Shown here: piece by piece, positions 11,707 through 22,565 of the stretch
Position numbering within the stretch: the first letter of the stretch is position 1
Layout of the letters: the number at the start of each line of letters is the position of its first letter
Program-made: the position numbers and the translations under genes
Notes under the pieces: model-generated
The model's database searches: none
Told to the model about the DNA's origin: nothing
Seen by the model: only the letters and a program-made list of their open reading frames with translations
Origin: Paralithodes platypus
Lineage: Eukaryota; Arthropoda; Malacostraca; Decapoda; Lithodidae
DNA length: 64,000 nt
NCBI GenBank assembly: GCA_032716605.1
Contig: CM064551.1
Location: 48,106,427 to 48,170,426, forward strand
Direction of reading: 5' to 3'

Positions 11707-12109
11707 GTAATGCCCTCGAAAATATCCCGCAACCCCAATAATGTACTACCCGAGTTGACGTCAGGTATAGTGTAAAATAGTCGTTGATGGGAAGTCCAAT
11801 AAACTCATCACGTGAAACACCACGAGACTATCACCTGGTTCTTACAAATCGGACTAAGGTTACTATACTTTTGTACGTCCGTGGTAGTACAGTGAGTTAG
11901 CGCGCGGGCCTGGTTGACCTATGAGGGGTCATGGTCACTAACCAGGGTTCGAACCCCACCCAAGGCATCTCAAAACCTGTGGGTTTTTAGGAGGGTTAAA
12001 CTCCCTTCAGAGGTTCGAGCCCCGCGCCAGGCACCAGGAAAGGTTGACCCTAAGTGTGCCTGGGGAGTTTTCAGGACAGAAAAATTCCCTTCACACCCAG
12101 CATTTCATT
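11707..12109 (+). repeat. SINE-like repeat with tRNA-type promoter, unit B
   Basis: Direct copy of 11156-11558 with only a few base differences, again with box A and box B. A 148-bp spacer (11559-11706) separates the units and is not repeated. Either one segment was duplicated locally or two copies of one SINE inserted near each other. The identical flanking word GTAAT before each unit favours duplication or a target-site effect. Confidence 0.6.
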
Positions 12110-12148
12110 CACAGTTATTTCTCTTGTGTATTGTAACGGTATAATAAC

Positions 12149-12450
12149 TTCCCGTGGCGTAACTGATAGCGCGTCTGGCTTACAACCAGAAGGTCCCGAG
12201 TTCGAGACCCGGGCGGGGAAGAGACATTTGGGCAAGTCTCCTAACGGTGTAGCCTCTGTTCACCTAGCAGTATAAATAGGAACCTGGTATAAGTGGACGA
12301 AGTTGTGACGTCCCATCTGGGGTTGGTGATCGGTTACAAGGTGAGATGGATATCGTACTGGTCAACCTAAGCCTTCGGGTGAGACTGGTACTGTAGTGAG
12401 AATGGTACCGTACAGATTAACCCTAAGCCTTCGTTTCCAGATGTCGCCAA
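12149..12450 (+). mobile_element. tRNA-derived SINE
   Basis: The head (12149-12220) folds as a tRNA. It has a 7-bp acceptor stem, a D arm, an anticodon arm TCTGG/CCAGA with loop CTTACAA (anticodon TAC by position), and a T arm with TTCGA. The T stem has an A-C mismatch and the second G of the D loop is lost, so this is a SINE head rather than a working gene. The body contains TTCACCTAGCAG and AATAGGAACCTGG, words I associate with widespread invertebrate SINEs. The 3' limit is approximate. Confidence 0.65.
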
Positions 12451-12657
12451 TTGGCTAAAATACAGACTACACACACATCCACAGCCATTCCAACGATATA
12501 TAAACACTTAACATGTATTTCACGCAATACATTCCCAGTAAAGGAGGCGCGATAATAATGAGCTTAGCTCGCATTGTGTGGATTCCCCTTGACGAACAAG
12601 CAAGTGAAAAAAAAAAAAAATTCACTGTCGATTTGTAGAATAAGTAATCCCGTCTCC

Positions 12658-13068
12658 ATTGTTGTTGTTGTTGTTGTTCCCCAAGCTGCCTGGCCGAACA
12701 GCCCCAAGGCCCCGAGCAAGGCCAAGGCCATAACCGAGCACCCCCACAGAACCCTCCCTGCTGACCACAATAAAGCCTGGGTGACCGAAGCCACTCTATG
12801 GCGGGGAGCTGAGGAGGGTGCGGAAACGCCCAGGAAACCAAAGCCCCACCCAGGGCCCTGTGCCCCTCAGCAATTATGAAGAAAAAGTTGAGGGGCAAAG
12901 GAAAAATGTGACGCTTTGGCTTCCAATCTTGGTAGATTGGGAGGTCAATCCACGGAAGAGACGCCGTCACTTGAGATCTAGAAGATATATAAGTAAAAGG
13001 AACAGTCAGAGTAAGCTATGGGTATGGCAGATATCGCTCAGTTCTCACTCTGATAGACCAGCCCATCA
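12658..13068 (-). mobile_element. 411-bp dispersed repeat with (CAA)n tail
   Basis: Opposite-strand copy of 59637-60048, nearly identical in length and sequence, ending in a (CAA)n tail (here GTT repeats at 12658-12678). A trinucleotide-tailed short element found at two unrelated sites fits a SINE or the 3' end of a LINE. The copy at 60 kb sits inside the proline-rich frame of another element, proving mobility. No protein-coding content is recognised. Confidence 0.65.
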
Positions 13069-13199
13069 CAAGTCCCGTCTCCGTAGATGCAGATGCGTTG
13101 GCCATGGGGTTTGTCCTATCGTGACTGGGTTCCCACAGTTTTACTCAAACTCTCTGGTTTTGAGACCTTGAATAATATATAGCATACACCAATGCATGA

Positions 13200-16100
13200 G
13201 TACAATAGAATCGAGTTAACGCAGGAGAGAGCTCCTGACTACTCTGCTCTTTTCACCTAAGACGTGCGCATGGGGGGCAGTGACATAGTCTGCCTTCAGG
13301 AAACCTGGTACACAAAACAGGACTTAGGTAATTTGAACATATTAGATAAAGATTTCCATGGGTACGGGGTCTCCACTACGGACACACGTGATGGTATTGT
13401 GGCAGGTCACCCCCCAGGGGGAGTTGCAATAATGTGGAGATCGTGCCTAGATAGTGTAATTAAAACCATTGAGACAAATTTAAGCTGGTGTGCGGGAATA
13501 CAGCTGGAAGTGGGACACAGAAAATTTGCAATATTTTGTGTTTACTTACCGTATCAGTGTGCAGAAAATGAAGAACTTTATTTGGAAAAGTTAGGGGAGC
13601 TTGGTGGCCTAATTTCTGAATTAGAGATAACGTGTTACTCAGTGGTAGGTGATTGGAATGCTACCCCTCACGAGTTGGGTGGTTCCATGTTTGCTAAACA
13701 TATGTTAAGGTTTTGTGAGGAGCAAGGTTTAATTTTGTCCTCCAAAAACCTGCTTCCAGAAAATAGCTATACATATGTTAGTGAAGCATGGGAGACCAGG
13801 TCGTGGCTTGATCATGCAATCTCTAGCTCTGACTTTCATGACTCTATCTCAGAAATGGCCATAAGATACGACATTACAGATGACGACCACATACCTATAG
13901 AATTAACAATCCAAATTAATAAAGCACCGGAAATAACAGAAACTAGCAATAGCATCAAGGCAAAAGTTCCATGGAATGTAATCTCAAATGAAGAGTGCCA
14001 AATGTACTGTGATAAAACCAAGGACTTATTAAATAGGGTGCAATATGATGGTAATGGTGTAGCCCAATGCAGGGATCCAAAATGTAGTGATGCACAACAC
14101 AGAAAGGACATTATTAAATTTTACAATAGTATAATAGATTCTTTATCAAAAGCGGGGGAAAGTATTTTTAATAGCCGTAAATATAAGTCCTCATTCAATA
14201 AGCCAGGTTGGCAAGACTATGTGGCTGACCTGTATCAGGCCTCCAGAGATGCTAGGTCTCATTGGCTTGAAGTAGGTCAGCCTAGACAGGGGCCTATATT
14301 TGAACTTCACAAAAGAGCAAAGGGTAGGACCAAATATGCCATTAGATTTATTAAGCAAAATGAAAACCAATTAAGGAAGGAAGCCCTTGCAAAGAGTCTG
14401 GCAGAAAAGGATACTAACTGTTTTTGGAAGGACATCAGATCCATGCAAAATTGTAACACACCATTACCTGTCAGTGTTGAGGGGGTTACGGGTGAAGAGA
14501 ACATTGCTGACTTATGGAAAACTCATTTTAAGGAACTACTTAACAGTGTAAACCAAAGGTCTACTAATGGTGCAATTCAATATGTGAAAGATAGTAATTA
14601 TGAAGACATTAAAGTGACTGAAAGTGATCTTGAGAATGCCATAAGAAAACTTAACCTAAATAAAGCTTGTGGGCTGGATGGTATATATGCAGATCAACAT
14701 CTTAAATATGCAGATAAGTTGTTAATAGATAAACTTAGTTCTTGCATCACCAGTCTATCTACGCATGGTGTCCTGCCGGAGTCTATGATATCCGTTATAC
14801 TTGTTCCTGTCATTAAAGATAAATCAGGTAAAATTACAGCAAAAGACAACTACCGCCCAGTAGCACTTGCTAGTGTGGTGAGTAAGGTAGTTGAAATGAT
14901 AATGCTAGAAAGAATGTCTGCATATATTGTCACCAGCAGCAATCAGTTTGGCTTTAAGAAAAATCACGGCACAGACCAATGCATATATGTGCTGAAAGAA
15001 GTGATTGATACATACAACAAACTAAATAGCTCAATTTTCTCTTGTTTTCTTGATGCAAGTAAGGATTTTGATAGGGTGTGTCACAAAACCTTATTTGAAA
15101 AATTAGTTAACAGGGGAGTGCCTAGCTATATTGTTAGGATACTTATTTTCTGGTATGCTAATCAAAAAATGTGTGTAAGATGGGGCAACATCCTGTCAGG
15201 CTCTTTCGCCGTAACCAATGGTGTTAGGCAGGGGGGGATATTGTCTCCGTATCTTTTCAACGTCTACATGGATGATCTTAGTCTGGAGCTGAACAAGACT
15301 CGCACTGGGTGCTGTATTGGCAGCACCATTGTAAATCATCTCATGTATGCTGATGACCTAGCCTTAATCGCGCCCTCTGGAGCAGGACTGGATAAATTAT
15401 TAAGAGTATGTGAAAAATTTGGAATCGAACATTCAGTCAAATTTAATCCTATAAAGAGCAATATCATAATATTTAAATCTAACCTATTGAAATCAAAGCT
15501 ACCTAAATTCCATTTGTATGAAGAAATTATAGAAGAAGTAAGTAAAGTAAAGTATCTAGGACACTATATTTCATGTGATCGCTCAGATGATGAGGATATG
15601 GGTCGTCAGCGAAGGCAACTTTACATGCAGGGAAATTCAATATTAAGAAAATTTCATATGTGCACATGGGTTACAAAAATAACATTGTTCAACTCCTACT
15701 GCTCACCAATGTATACAGCACAACTATGGTGGAACTATAAGAAAATTACAGTGAATAGACTAAGTATCTCATATCACAATATCATGAAAATGTTTCTGAG
15801 GCTCTCAAAATATGAGAGTACAAGTACGCTATGTGCCTATATGAACTTACACTGTTACAAATCACTCATTAGAAAGCTAACATATAAATTCATTCAGCGC
15901 CTTAACACTTCTGAGAACAGGATCATTAAAATGCTACAAACTCCAAGCATAGTGTACACCTCCAGGATCCAGGCACACTGGAGGAAGTTGCTCTATATTT
16001 AACCTTAAGTAATGATTTCAGGTCTGCTACTCTACAGAATTAGCATACCGGTACTGATCCTCATAGTGCAGTACAGTACCGATATTCCTATACTGTACTG

Positions 16101-16399
16101 TAGCAACATACTGTACCGGAAGCTAAATGATGTGAGGCATGGTACTGTACACAATTAGGACAGTGGTTTTGGTAACACAGTAGTTTGATGACCACTGTTT
16201 TTGGTTGAGGCAGTGCTGTGAACTACATGATAGCAAGCTGGGTATTATTTAATTTCTTTTTATTTTATGTAGCCTATTCACAGTAGCTTATATATATTTA
16301 TATATATTTATGTTACTGTAAGGTATATATGGACCCCAGTATGGTCCTCTCTGTACTGTGTGAGTCTGAAATAAAGTATTATTATTATTATTATTATTA
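13200..16399 (+). mobile_element. Non-LTR retrotransposon (LINE), 5'-truncated
   Basis: It contains the EN-RT frame at 13264-16002, a 370-bp 3' untranslated region, a polyadenylation signal AATAAA at 16370-16375 and a (TTA)n tail at 16378-16399. The tail lies directly against the TTAA-flanked element at 16402, which it has probably interrupted. The 5' boundary is uncertain. Protein motifs suggest the CR1/L2/Rex1 end of the APE-type LINEs. Confidence 0.75.
13264..16002 (+). CDS. LINE endonuclease-reverse transcriptase
   Basis: A continuous 912-codon frame. An apurinic-type endonuclease comes first (DIVCLQETW near residue 7; SVVGDWNATPHE around residue 130; DDHIPIEL around 210). A reverse transcriptase follows, with KACGLDGIYADQH, FLDASKDFDR (the usual A is D), GVRQGGILSPYLFNVYMDDL and the catalytic YADD at residues 695-698. 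The endonuclease lacks its first strand and catalytic Asn, so the element was truncated at the 5' end before this ATG. No stops interrupt the frame, suggesting a fairly young copy. The protein would nick target DNA and copy its RNA in place. Confidence 0.85.
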   Translation: MRMGGSDIVCLQETWYTKQDLGNLNILDKDFHGYGVSTTDTRDGIVAGHPPGGVAIMWRSCLDSVIKTIETNLSWCAGIQLEVGHRKFAIFCVYLPYQCAENEELYLEKLGELGGLISELEITCYSVVGDWNATPHELGGSMFAKHMLRFCEEQGLILSSKNLLPENSYTYVSEAWETRSWLDHAISSSDFHDSISEMAIRYDITDDDHIPIELTIQINKAPEITETSNSIKAKVPWNVISNEECQMYCDKTKDLLNRVQYDGNGVAQCRDPKCSDAQHRKDIIKFYNSIIDSLSKAGESIFNSRKYKSSFNKPGWQDYVADLYQASRDARSHWLEVGQPRQGPIFELHKRAKGRTKYAIRFIKQNENQLRKEALAKSLAEKDTNCFWKDIRSMQNCNTPLPVSVEGVTGEENIADLWKTHFKELLNSVNQRSTNGAIQYVKDSNYEDIKVTESDLENAIRKLNLNKACGLDGIYADQHLKYADKLLIDKLSSCITSLSTHGVLPESMISVILVPVIKDKSGKITAKDNYRPVALASVVSKVVEMIMLERMSAYIVTSSNQFGFKKNHGTDQCIYVLKEVIDTYNKLNSSIFSCFLDASKDFDRVCHKTLFEKLVNRGVPSYIVRILIFWYANQKMCVRWGNILSGSFAVTNGVRQGGILSPYLFNVYMDDLSLELNKTRTGCCIGSTIVNHLMYADDLALIAPSGAGLDKLLRVCEKFGIEHSVKFNPIKSNIIIFKSNLLKSKLPKFHLYEEIIEEVSKVKYLGHYISCDRSDDEDMGRQRRQLYMQGNSILRKFHMCTWVTKITLFNSYCSPMYTAQLWWNYKKITVNRLSISYHNIMKMFLRLSKYESTSTLCAYMNLHCYKSLIRKLTYKFIQRLNTSENRIIKMLQTPSIVYTSRIQAHWRKLLYI

Positions 16400-16401
16400 T
16401 G

Positions 16402-17629
16402 AGACACCACACTCCTGTGCGCACGTATTTGAGCTGTTCCCATCACTAACATCGTTATTTTACCATAAATAGCATTAATACTTATCCATATGCGCCTATT
16501 ATAGGTTGATTATAAAGGTATTAACCTGTTACAACAATAAAACAAGTGGAAACAGTGTTTGGATGGTCAAAATCGGCGATACAGCCCGGGAGTTACATAA
16601 TGTATGGCTGAGGCAACCTCCCTGCCCTCCTCGCCTCCCCTTGTCTGGAGAGACACTGTTACGCAATAGTCTCTCTCTCGCTCTTTCCCACGCTTGGTAA
16701 CAGTGATGACAACGCCCTGCTACCAACTCGCTAATGTTAGCACGAAAATAGACCACAGAATAAGGGAATAACAGGGAAAATAGGTGATAACTGAAGGAGG
16801 GGAGGAAAGTGGGGAAGGAGGGGAGGTGGAGGAGTGATATTTGGCATGGCCCAGGGGCAAAAAAAAAAAACAAATATTTGGGTGGTTTATATGGATTTTT
16901 TTTTCCCAGACTCTTAACCCATTGAGACCCAGTGTCGCACGTGATGCGTCGGCAGTTTGTTATCACCAACTCCCAGCGACGCAACACGTGCGTCCGGCAT
17001 ATTAAAATCATTTACGTGGCTCGTAAGGTAGGAAATGGCGGGAGAATAGGAGGGGGTGGTACCGTAGTGTGTGTGGGAGCCGGGACGGTAGGTGTGAGCG
17101 GGCCAAGACAGCCGCGCGGCCGGTGGTGGTGGGCTTAGTGGGGATACTTTACACCCTTAGTTCACCGCCACTTTGAACCTTCATTACTCCGGTCGTATGG
17201 GAGCTAGAGGCTTGAGATTTATGTGAGACACTCCTTAGGATGTATGCCGTACAATGCCATACTCAGTTTTCACCCTAGTGCTCCCGGGCGGGTGGTCATG
17301 CGGGGGAGACAAACTTTCGACCCCCCCCCCCCGCCCCCCAAATGACCGAGGTGATTTTTTTTTCTTCATTTCTCACCATTCTCTTCCATTTTGGCTCAAC
17401 ACATTTTTTTTAGGCTCCCCCCCCCAAAAAAAAAATATCCGAGGTGATTTTTTTTTTTTTTTTTTTCATTTCTCATCCTTGTCTTCCATTTTAGCAAACA
17501 AAAAAAAGAAGTGAAAATGGCTTGGGACTGGGGTGAACAAAATATTATAACTAGCCGGGGCTCAACGGGTTAAGAGTCTTCCCGCAGTCGCCCGGGGAAA
17601 CTCTTAAGAGTCTTCCAGTAGTTGCTGGG
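16402..17629 (-). mobile_element. TTAA-flanked element, second copy of the MITE at 816
   Basis: Reverse-complement relative of 816-1444. It shares the CT-rich block beside a poly-A/T run, the AATAGGCGCATATGGATAAG block and, at its right end, two ACTCTTAAGAGT palindromes. The right end is GGG followed by TTAA (17630-17633), mirroring TTAA-CCC in copy 1. The left end is lost against the LINE tail at 16399. One palindrome is split by a second element (16918-17569). Confidence 0.65.
16918..17569. mobile_element. piggyBac-like non-autonomous transposon
   Basis: A 652-bp insertion bounded by TTAA on both sides (16914-16917 and 17570-17573). Its terminal inverted repeats are CCCATTGAGACCCAG and CCCGTTGAGCCCCGG (second read on the other strand), 12 of 15 matching. 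It sits in the central TTAA of an ACTCTTAAGAGT palindrome of the outer element. TTAA duplication with CCC...GGG ends is the piggyBac hallmark. It holds C and T homopolymers and no transposase. Confidence 0.75.
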
Positions 17630-17786
17630 TTAAGAACTTTGAAGAACTGAAGGTGATGGTTGTATTTGTGGCCTTCTCCAAGATATTGCTATCATGGAAG
17701 GACTCCAGTGCTAAACGCCGTTATAATAAACAGTGTCTGCAGAGCCCCCCAAAAAATGAACAAGGGGTGGCCCAATCTTCAAACTG

Positions 17787-17958
17787 TCTTACGTCCAGTA
17801 ACTAATAAGCACAGCCATCCAACTTGAGTTTTAACTATCTTACGTCCAGTAACTAATAAGAAGTTTCCCACATGCCCAGTAATCTCACTGTCTTACTAAT
17901 AAGAACAGCTTGCCTGGTGACCAATCTTCCAACTATCTTACGTCCAGTAACTAATAAG
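17787..17958. repeat. Four-unit degenerate minisatellite
   Basis: The 23-base word TCTTACGTCC-AGTAACTAATAAG occurs at 17787, 17838 and 17936, with a shortened form at 17891. Start-to-start spacing is 51, 53 and 45 bp. The spacers differ, so only the core is conserved. Confidence 0.75.
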
Positions 17959-18222
17959 ACAGTTTTCCAACTGAGTATCGATCTTAGAATTTCCTGCTGA
18001 GGTCACCTCTTTTCTCAGCGTCTTGGCGGTGGTGTGGCTGCGCATCAGAAAGGCGCCTACGGGTAGGGTGTTGTATGGCGGTTGTGTACGTGTGGCCTCG
18101 AGGTGGGGTGATATCTGGTAACTGTATATCTCGGCTTCCCTGGTCATGGCGGCGATGCGGCTGCGCTCTAGAGTGGCGTGGGGATGTCTGGTGTTTATGG
18201 TGCTATTCTTGGTGTTGCCTGT
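17959..18222. other. Flank of the autonomous element's 3' LTR
   Basis: Unique-looking GC-rich DNA that runs up to the LTR terminus at 18223. A minus-strand frame crosses it without stops and continues out of the LTR, but it has no recognisable domain. No tRNA-type primer site is adjacent, so this is flanking DNA, not element interior. Confidence 0.45.
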
Positions 18223-20001
18223 TGTTATGCCCTGTTTTTCTACAGGATTAACTTGGGTAATGTGAATTCTAACTGACTGGGTATAGAAGGCTGCATGCAC
18301 AAAACAAGGTATGAGGAATAGAGTACACAAAATAAACACACGGTAACAAGACACACGATCACGTTTATTAATGTACACACTTCTATAGTTTCCTTGATGA
18401 TGATTAATGTGAAGCATAAGGTTTGAATACTCGTACAAGACAAATGATAGAATTGAACAACTAGCAATAAGTGGATCTGGATGGAGCCTAGTCTCCCACT
18501 TCCAACGTTCAGGTATTAATCTTCTGATCGCTGGCTTTATTCACAAGTTGATATACTGGAGACCATAAATGTTACTTATAGATTAATATTCACTATTAGA
18601 TTTAACACTGGTAGCTCTGATGCACAAGTAGTAGTTCACAGACTAGATTAGACACGCGTATTTTAGAGCACGGGAATTCTAGTAACCTCAGGGGGTACTG
18701 ATCTAAGTTTTATATTCTTGTATCAGAAATACATAGAACGCAAATCAGAGGGCGAACATTCAGATATCACTAGGGTTTTACTTCTATGTAATAATATCTG
18801 GATATATGGGTAATTAGGAGAGTTAATATCGCCTGTTAATTAATAAACACTGATACGTTTAGCACTTCCTAATGGAATGGTTATATAAGAATTATACTGG
18901 GGCAAAGATATAGCCACTTCATAGAAATATTAATAAGTGAGTCTCTAAATAGCACTGTAACACTGTAGTACCAGTACTGATAGAGTGAATCTTGGGTAGT
19001 ATTTGATTGGTCTGGTCCTGGTTATCTTGCGTCCGTGATGTTGCGGGCTAACGACTGGTTCCGCGGCCGTCCAGATGGTCCATATGTAGGAAGTTCTCAA
19101 GTACGTGGACAGATCCTTCTATCTAAATCTGCCACGGAGTCTGCCGGCTCTGGAACTCAATTCTCAGCAACAAACAATGATAGAGCTCGAGGTCAACTCT
19201 GGTGACCAACCACTGGTTGGTGTCTATCTTTCAACTGATTTTACTGGGGGCTGGAGCTTGGTTTATAGGCTCGGTTTTGGACCCTGTAGGCCATAGGGAT
19301 CTCGAGTTTTGATGGACTTATTTGAACTCTCAATAGATACGGGAACTAGGTAAGGTGGTGATTACTGTTGTGGCACATGGCTATATGAAGCCTTCATAAT
19401 GTGATATAACTGAGCCTTAGTAAGAGGTACTATTTTGGCTATACTGGAAGTATTTAGGGGAGAGAGACTGGATCTACTTTGCGAGGAGGATTGGGACAGC
19501 TGTGATAGGAGTGTCTCTCTTAGATTGTTCAGTCTTCATTCTATGGTATAGCTGAGGTGCTAATTTGGTTATCGGAGTATGCAAGAAACGTTAATGGGTT
19601 ATTGTGGGTTAATAGAGGTTAGTAAAGGTGTTAGTCATACATGGTTAGTTCATTGATAGGAAGAATTCCTGTGCTACCTGGCAATGACCCGGAAGTCAAA
19701 ACAGGGGTCAGGTATACCTCCGCAGGGGTAGGGGTCTCCCTCCTCTGGTGGGTGAAAAGGGGTAGGTGCGCACCCTCTCTCTGTGAAGGTCGTCCGGCGG
19801 CTGTGGCTGGGGGCTTGCCATATTACAAAAGTGTTTGTAATAACCCTCTGTTTATGAGACAGATGTGGGTGTTCGTAATACCAAAACCGAAGGTGCCTTG
19901 ACCAGCTGGTTTAATTGGTTGGGTTGTTAATTGCATGGTTTGTTGGATGTGGTGGAGACTGGGTTGCTAACTCTGCCACATTTATCTGGAAGTATGGCAA
20001 T

Positions 20002-20910
20002 TGCGACAGGGTTGTGTAATGTCACCATGGCTGTTTAATATGTTTATGGATGGTGTGGTGAGGGAGGTGAAAAGGAGAACTATGGGAATAGGATTGGGTT
20101 TAGTAGGAAAGAATGGTAGAGATTGGGAGTTGAATCAGTTGCTGTTCGCTGATGACACAGCATTGGTGGCGGATTCTGATGAGAAACTGCAGCGGGTAGT
20201 CAAAGAGTTTGGTGTGGTTTGTGGAAGGAGGAAACTGAAGGTGAACGTCAATAAAAGTAAAGTAATGGTGTGATAGGGGAGAGCATAGGGTGAATCTAGA
20301 TGTGAGGCTGGATGGGGAAATATTGGAACAAGTAGAGTGTTTTAAATATCTAGGAGGAACGATAAGCAGGAGTGGAGGTATGGAAGTGGAGGTAAAACAG
20401 AGAGTGTGTGAAGGAAGGAAGGTTTTCGGAGCAATGGGAAGTATGTGGAAGACGAGAAATCTCGGAGTGAAAGTAAAAAGTGCACTGTATCAAGGAATTG
20501 TTGTGCCAACAGTGATGTATGGGGCTGAGACATGGGCTCTGAAGAAAAAGGAGAAAAGAGGGCTGGATGTGATGGAGATGAGCTGCTTGAGGAGTATGTG
20601 TGGAGTTACTCATAGAGACAGATTGAGGAATGAAGAGATACGTAGGAGAGTGGGGCAGCAGGAACATTTGTCAGCCAGAGTGGACAGAAGGGTGCTGAGC
20701 TGGTATGGTCATGTTGAACGAATGGGAGATGAAAGGCTTACAAAGAGAATATGTGAGTCAGGTACAAGGGGAGATAGAAGGGCAGGAAGACCCCCATTGA
20801 GATGGAGAGACTGTGTAAGAAAGGCTTTGGATGATAGAGGAATGACTATAGATCAGGCAGGGGAAGTGGTGGTGGACAGGAGTGAATGGAGAATGCTTGT
20901 GAATAGTTGA
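20002..20910 (+). pseudogene. RTE-type reverse transcriptase, C-terminal part
   Basis: It begins at the motif RQGCVMSPWLFNMFMDGVV, reaches the catalytic LLFADDTALVADS and continues through VECFKYLG. It ends with the conserved GHVERMGDERLTKR and GRPPLRWRD segments typical of RTE-clade LINEs. A one-base loss near 20270 shifts the frame between 20001-20273 and 20274-20910. The N-terminal endonuclease and first RT blocks are absent through 5' truncation. Confidence 0.85.
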
Positions 20911-21300
20911 GTGAACACGTGGTCATTTGGAGTAAGGGGTCGGGCGCAAGTTCGACTAGATAATAGTCCATCAGGCGCCTGGCCCGGGGGGACGATTAAT
21001 ATGAAGGGTGTGCCTGGAAGTGTGGTGGGAGGGCTTGTGGCTTTGGCTCCGCTGCATGTCTGCCTGCCGAGATCGGAACCTATCCGGGTGGTCAGGGGCC
21101 AGGGGAGTGCTGGAGCGACCTTGGTAACCCTGGTCTCTGGGTCTTCTCCTGGGTGACCTGGATGTGTGTGTGTTTGTGTTTTTTATCTGTGTTTATTTTT
21201 TTGTTTTATGTTGTTTTTGTGTTTTCCCTGTTCTTGCTCTGTCTTGAGTCGGCTACCCCCAAAATGGGGATTGGGCCTGAGCATATAGATAGATAGATAG
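20002..21300 (+). mobile_element. RTE-like LINE, 5'-truncated, with 8-bp target duplication
   Basis: The insertion is flanked by ATGGCAAT on both sides (19994-20001 and 21301-21308). The uninterrupted site is visible in the other LTR near 35955. It starts in the middle of the reverse transcriptase and ends in a tetranucleotide tail (ATAG)n at about 21285-21300. All of this is standard for target-primed reverse transcription with premature 5' end. The 390-bp 3' untranslated part is GC-rich then T-rich. Confidence 0.9.
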
Positions 21301-22187
21301 ATGGCAATAGAAGTTAGTCACTGGCGAGGCGGCTAGCCTCGCACTGACGATCATTTGGTACAGGGTTGTGAATGGGTTGTGAATGGGTTGTGAGGGAATA
21401 GATGGCATGCAAAGGGTTAGTAAAGTTCTAATGGTGTTCCTTCCTACTGGGGGAAGGTAGGCTGGATAGGAGTATATATACAAAAGGTTTGAGAATGTTA
21501 GTAACGGAAAAGTTAAGGATATTCAGGGGGTGTGGTGGAAAGGCTAGGTTAGGAGGGAGTGGAGGAGCGTGGGGGGTTAACGAGAGGGAGAGGGTTAAGG
21601 AGGGCTACGTGGAAGTTTGACCCTAAGGTCTCTGGGCGTAGGGGTGGCATTAGGCTACAGTTGGTATCTTAAACTGGGGGTTACCGACAGGGAAGGTAGG
21701 GTAATCAAACGCTACCGGGGGAGATGAGCAATAGGTGGTGGTATATGAGTCTGGAAATTATAGAATCATGTGGACTGTGGGGAAGATGAGGTTAGCTGTA
21801 GGTGTGTGCTTGACTGTGGATAAAAGTAGAGAAAAACATAGTGTACTATTACTCGTCAATACGAGGGGTTATGGACACTATTATTTGACACGATTTCTTG
21901 CTGATCTAGTTGTTCCTGGGAACTGCGTTTTCTATGAAATATATACCAAAGAAAGCGGCAGTTCGTAGGGGTAGCTTCGTTATTGTTTCGTGGTAAATAT
22001 GCGTTGAGACAATGGTAAAAGAGGGTTATCTCTACAATATCTGGTTGAGGTAAGAATTAAAGTTACTGCATGGTGGCTAACATCTTCAGTCATTATCTCT
22101 GTCTAGGTCTTACAGGAATAATGGTTATATATACAATGGTGTACCCGTGGGTATCATAGTTTCTTATCAATTATGACATGGGAGTTA

Positions 22188-22565
22188 ACATATTACTTCT
22201 CGGATGGAAGAACATACATAGATTTATGGGGGCGGTTGGTCTTCAGAAACTTAGTCTGGCAAGACAAGGTATTTTAGGGGGTTAACATATTACTTCTCGG
22301 ATGGAAGAACATACATAGATTTATGGGGGCGGTTGGTCTTCAGAAACTTAGTCTGGCAAGACAGGGGTTAACATATTACTTCTCGGATGGAAGAACATAC
22401 ATAGATTTATTGGGGCGGTTGGTCTTCAGAAACTTAGTCTGGCAAGACAAGGTATTTTTAGGGGGTTAACATATTACTTCTCGGATGGAAGAACATACAT
22501 AGATTTATGGGGGCGGTTGGTCTTCAGAAACTTAGTCTGGCAAGACAAGGTATTTTAGGGTATGT
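22188..22565 (-). repeat. Four-unit minisatellite in the LTR
   Basis: Units of about 88-98 bp contain GGCAAGACAAGGTATTTT, GTTAACATATTACTTCTCGG and GATTTATGGGGGCGGTTGG. One unit is short (it lacks AAGGTATTTTA). The same order of long and short units recurs at 36826-37042, 47300-47622 and 55000-55318, so the array expanded once before these copies spread. Confidence 0.8.

Noticed and set aside
12149..12220. tRNA gene with anticodon TAC
   Set aside because: The fold is good, but it has a T-stem mismatch, a lost D-loop G and a conserved SINE-like body directly downstream, so I treat it as a SINE head.
12564..12970. Minus-strand frames of 76 and 167 codons
   Set aside because: They fall within the 411-bp dispersed repeat and its tail, and the equivalent frames at 59735-60064 arise only from the same repeat.
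22188..22565. CRISPR-like array
   Set aside because: The whole unit of about 90 bp repeats with no unique spacers, and the context is a eukaryotic LTR.
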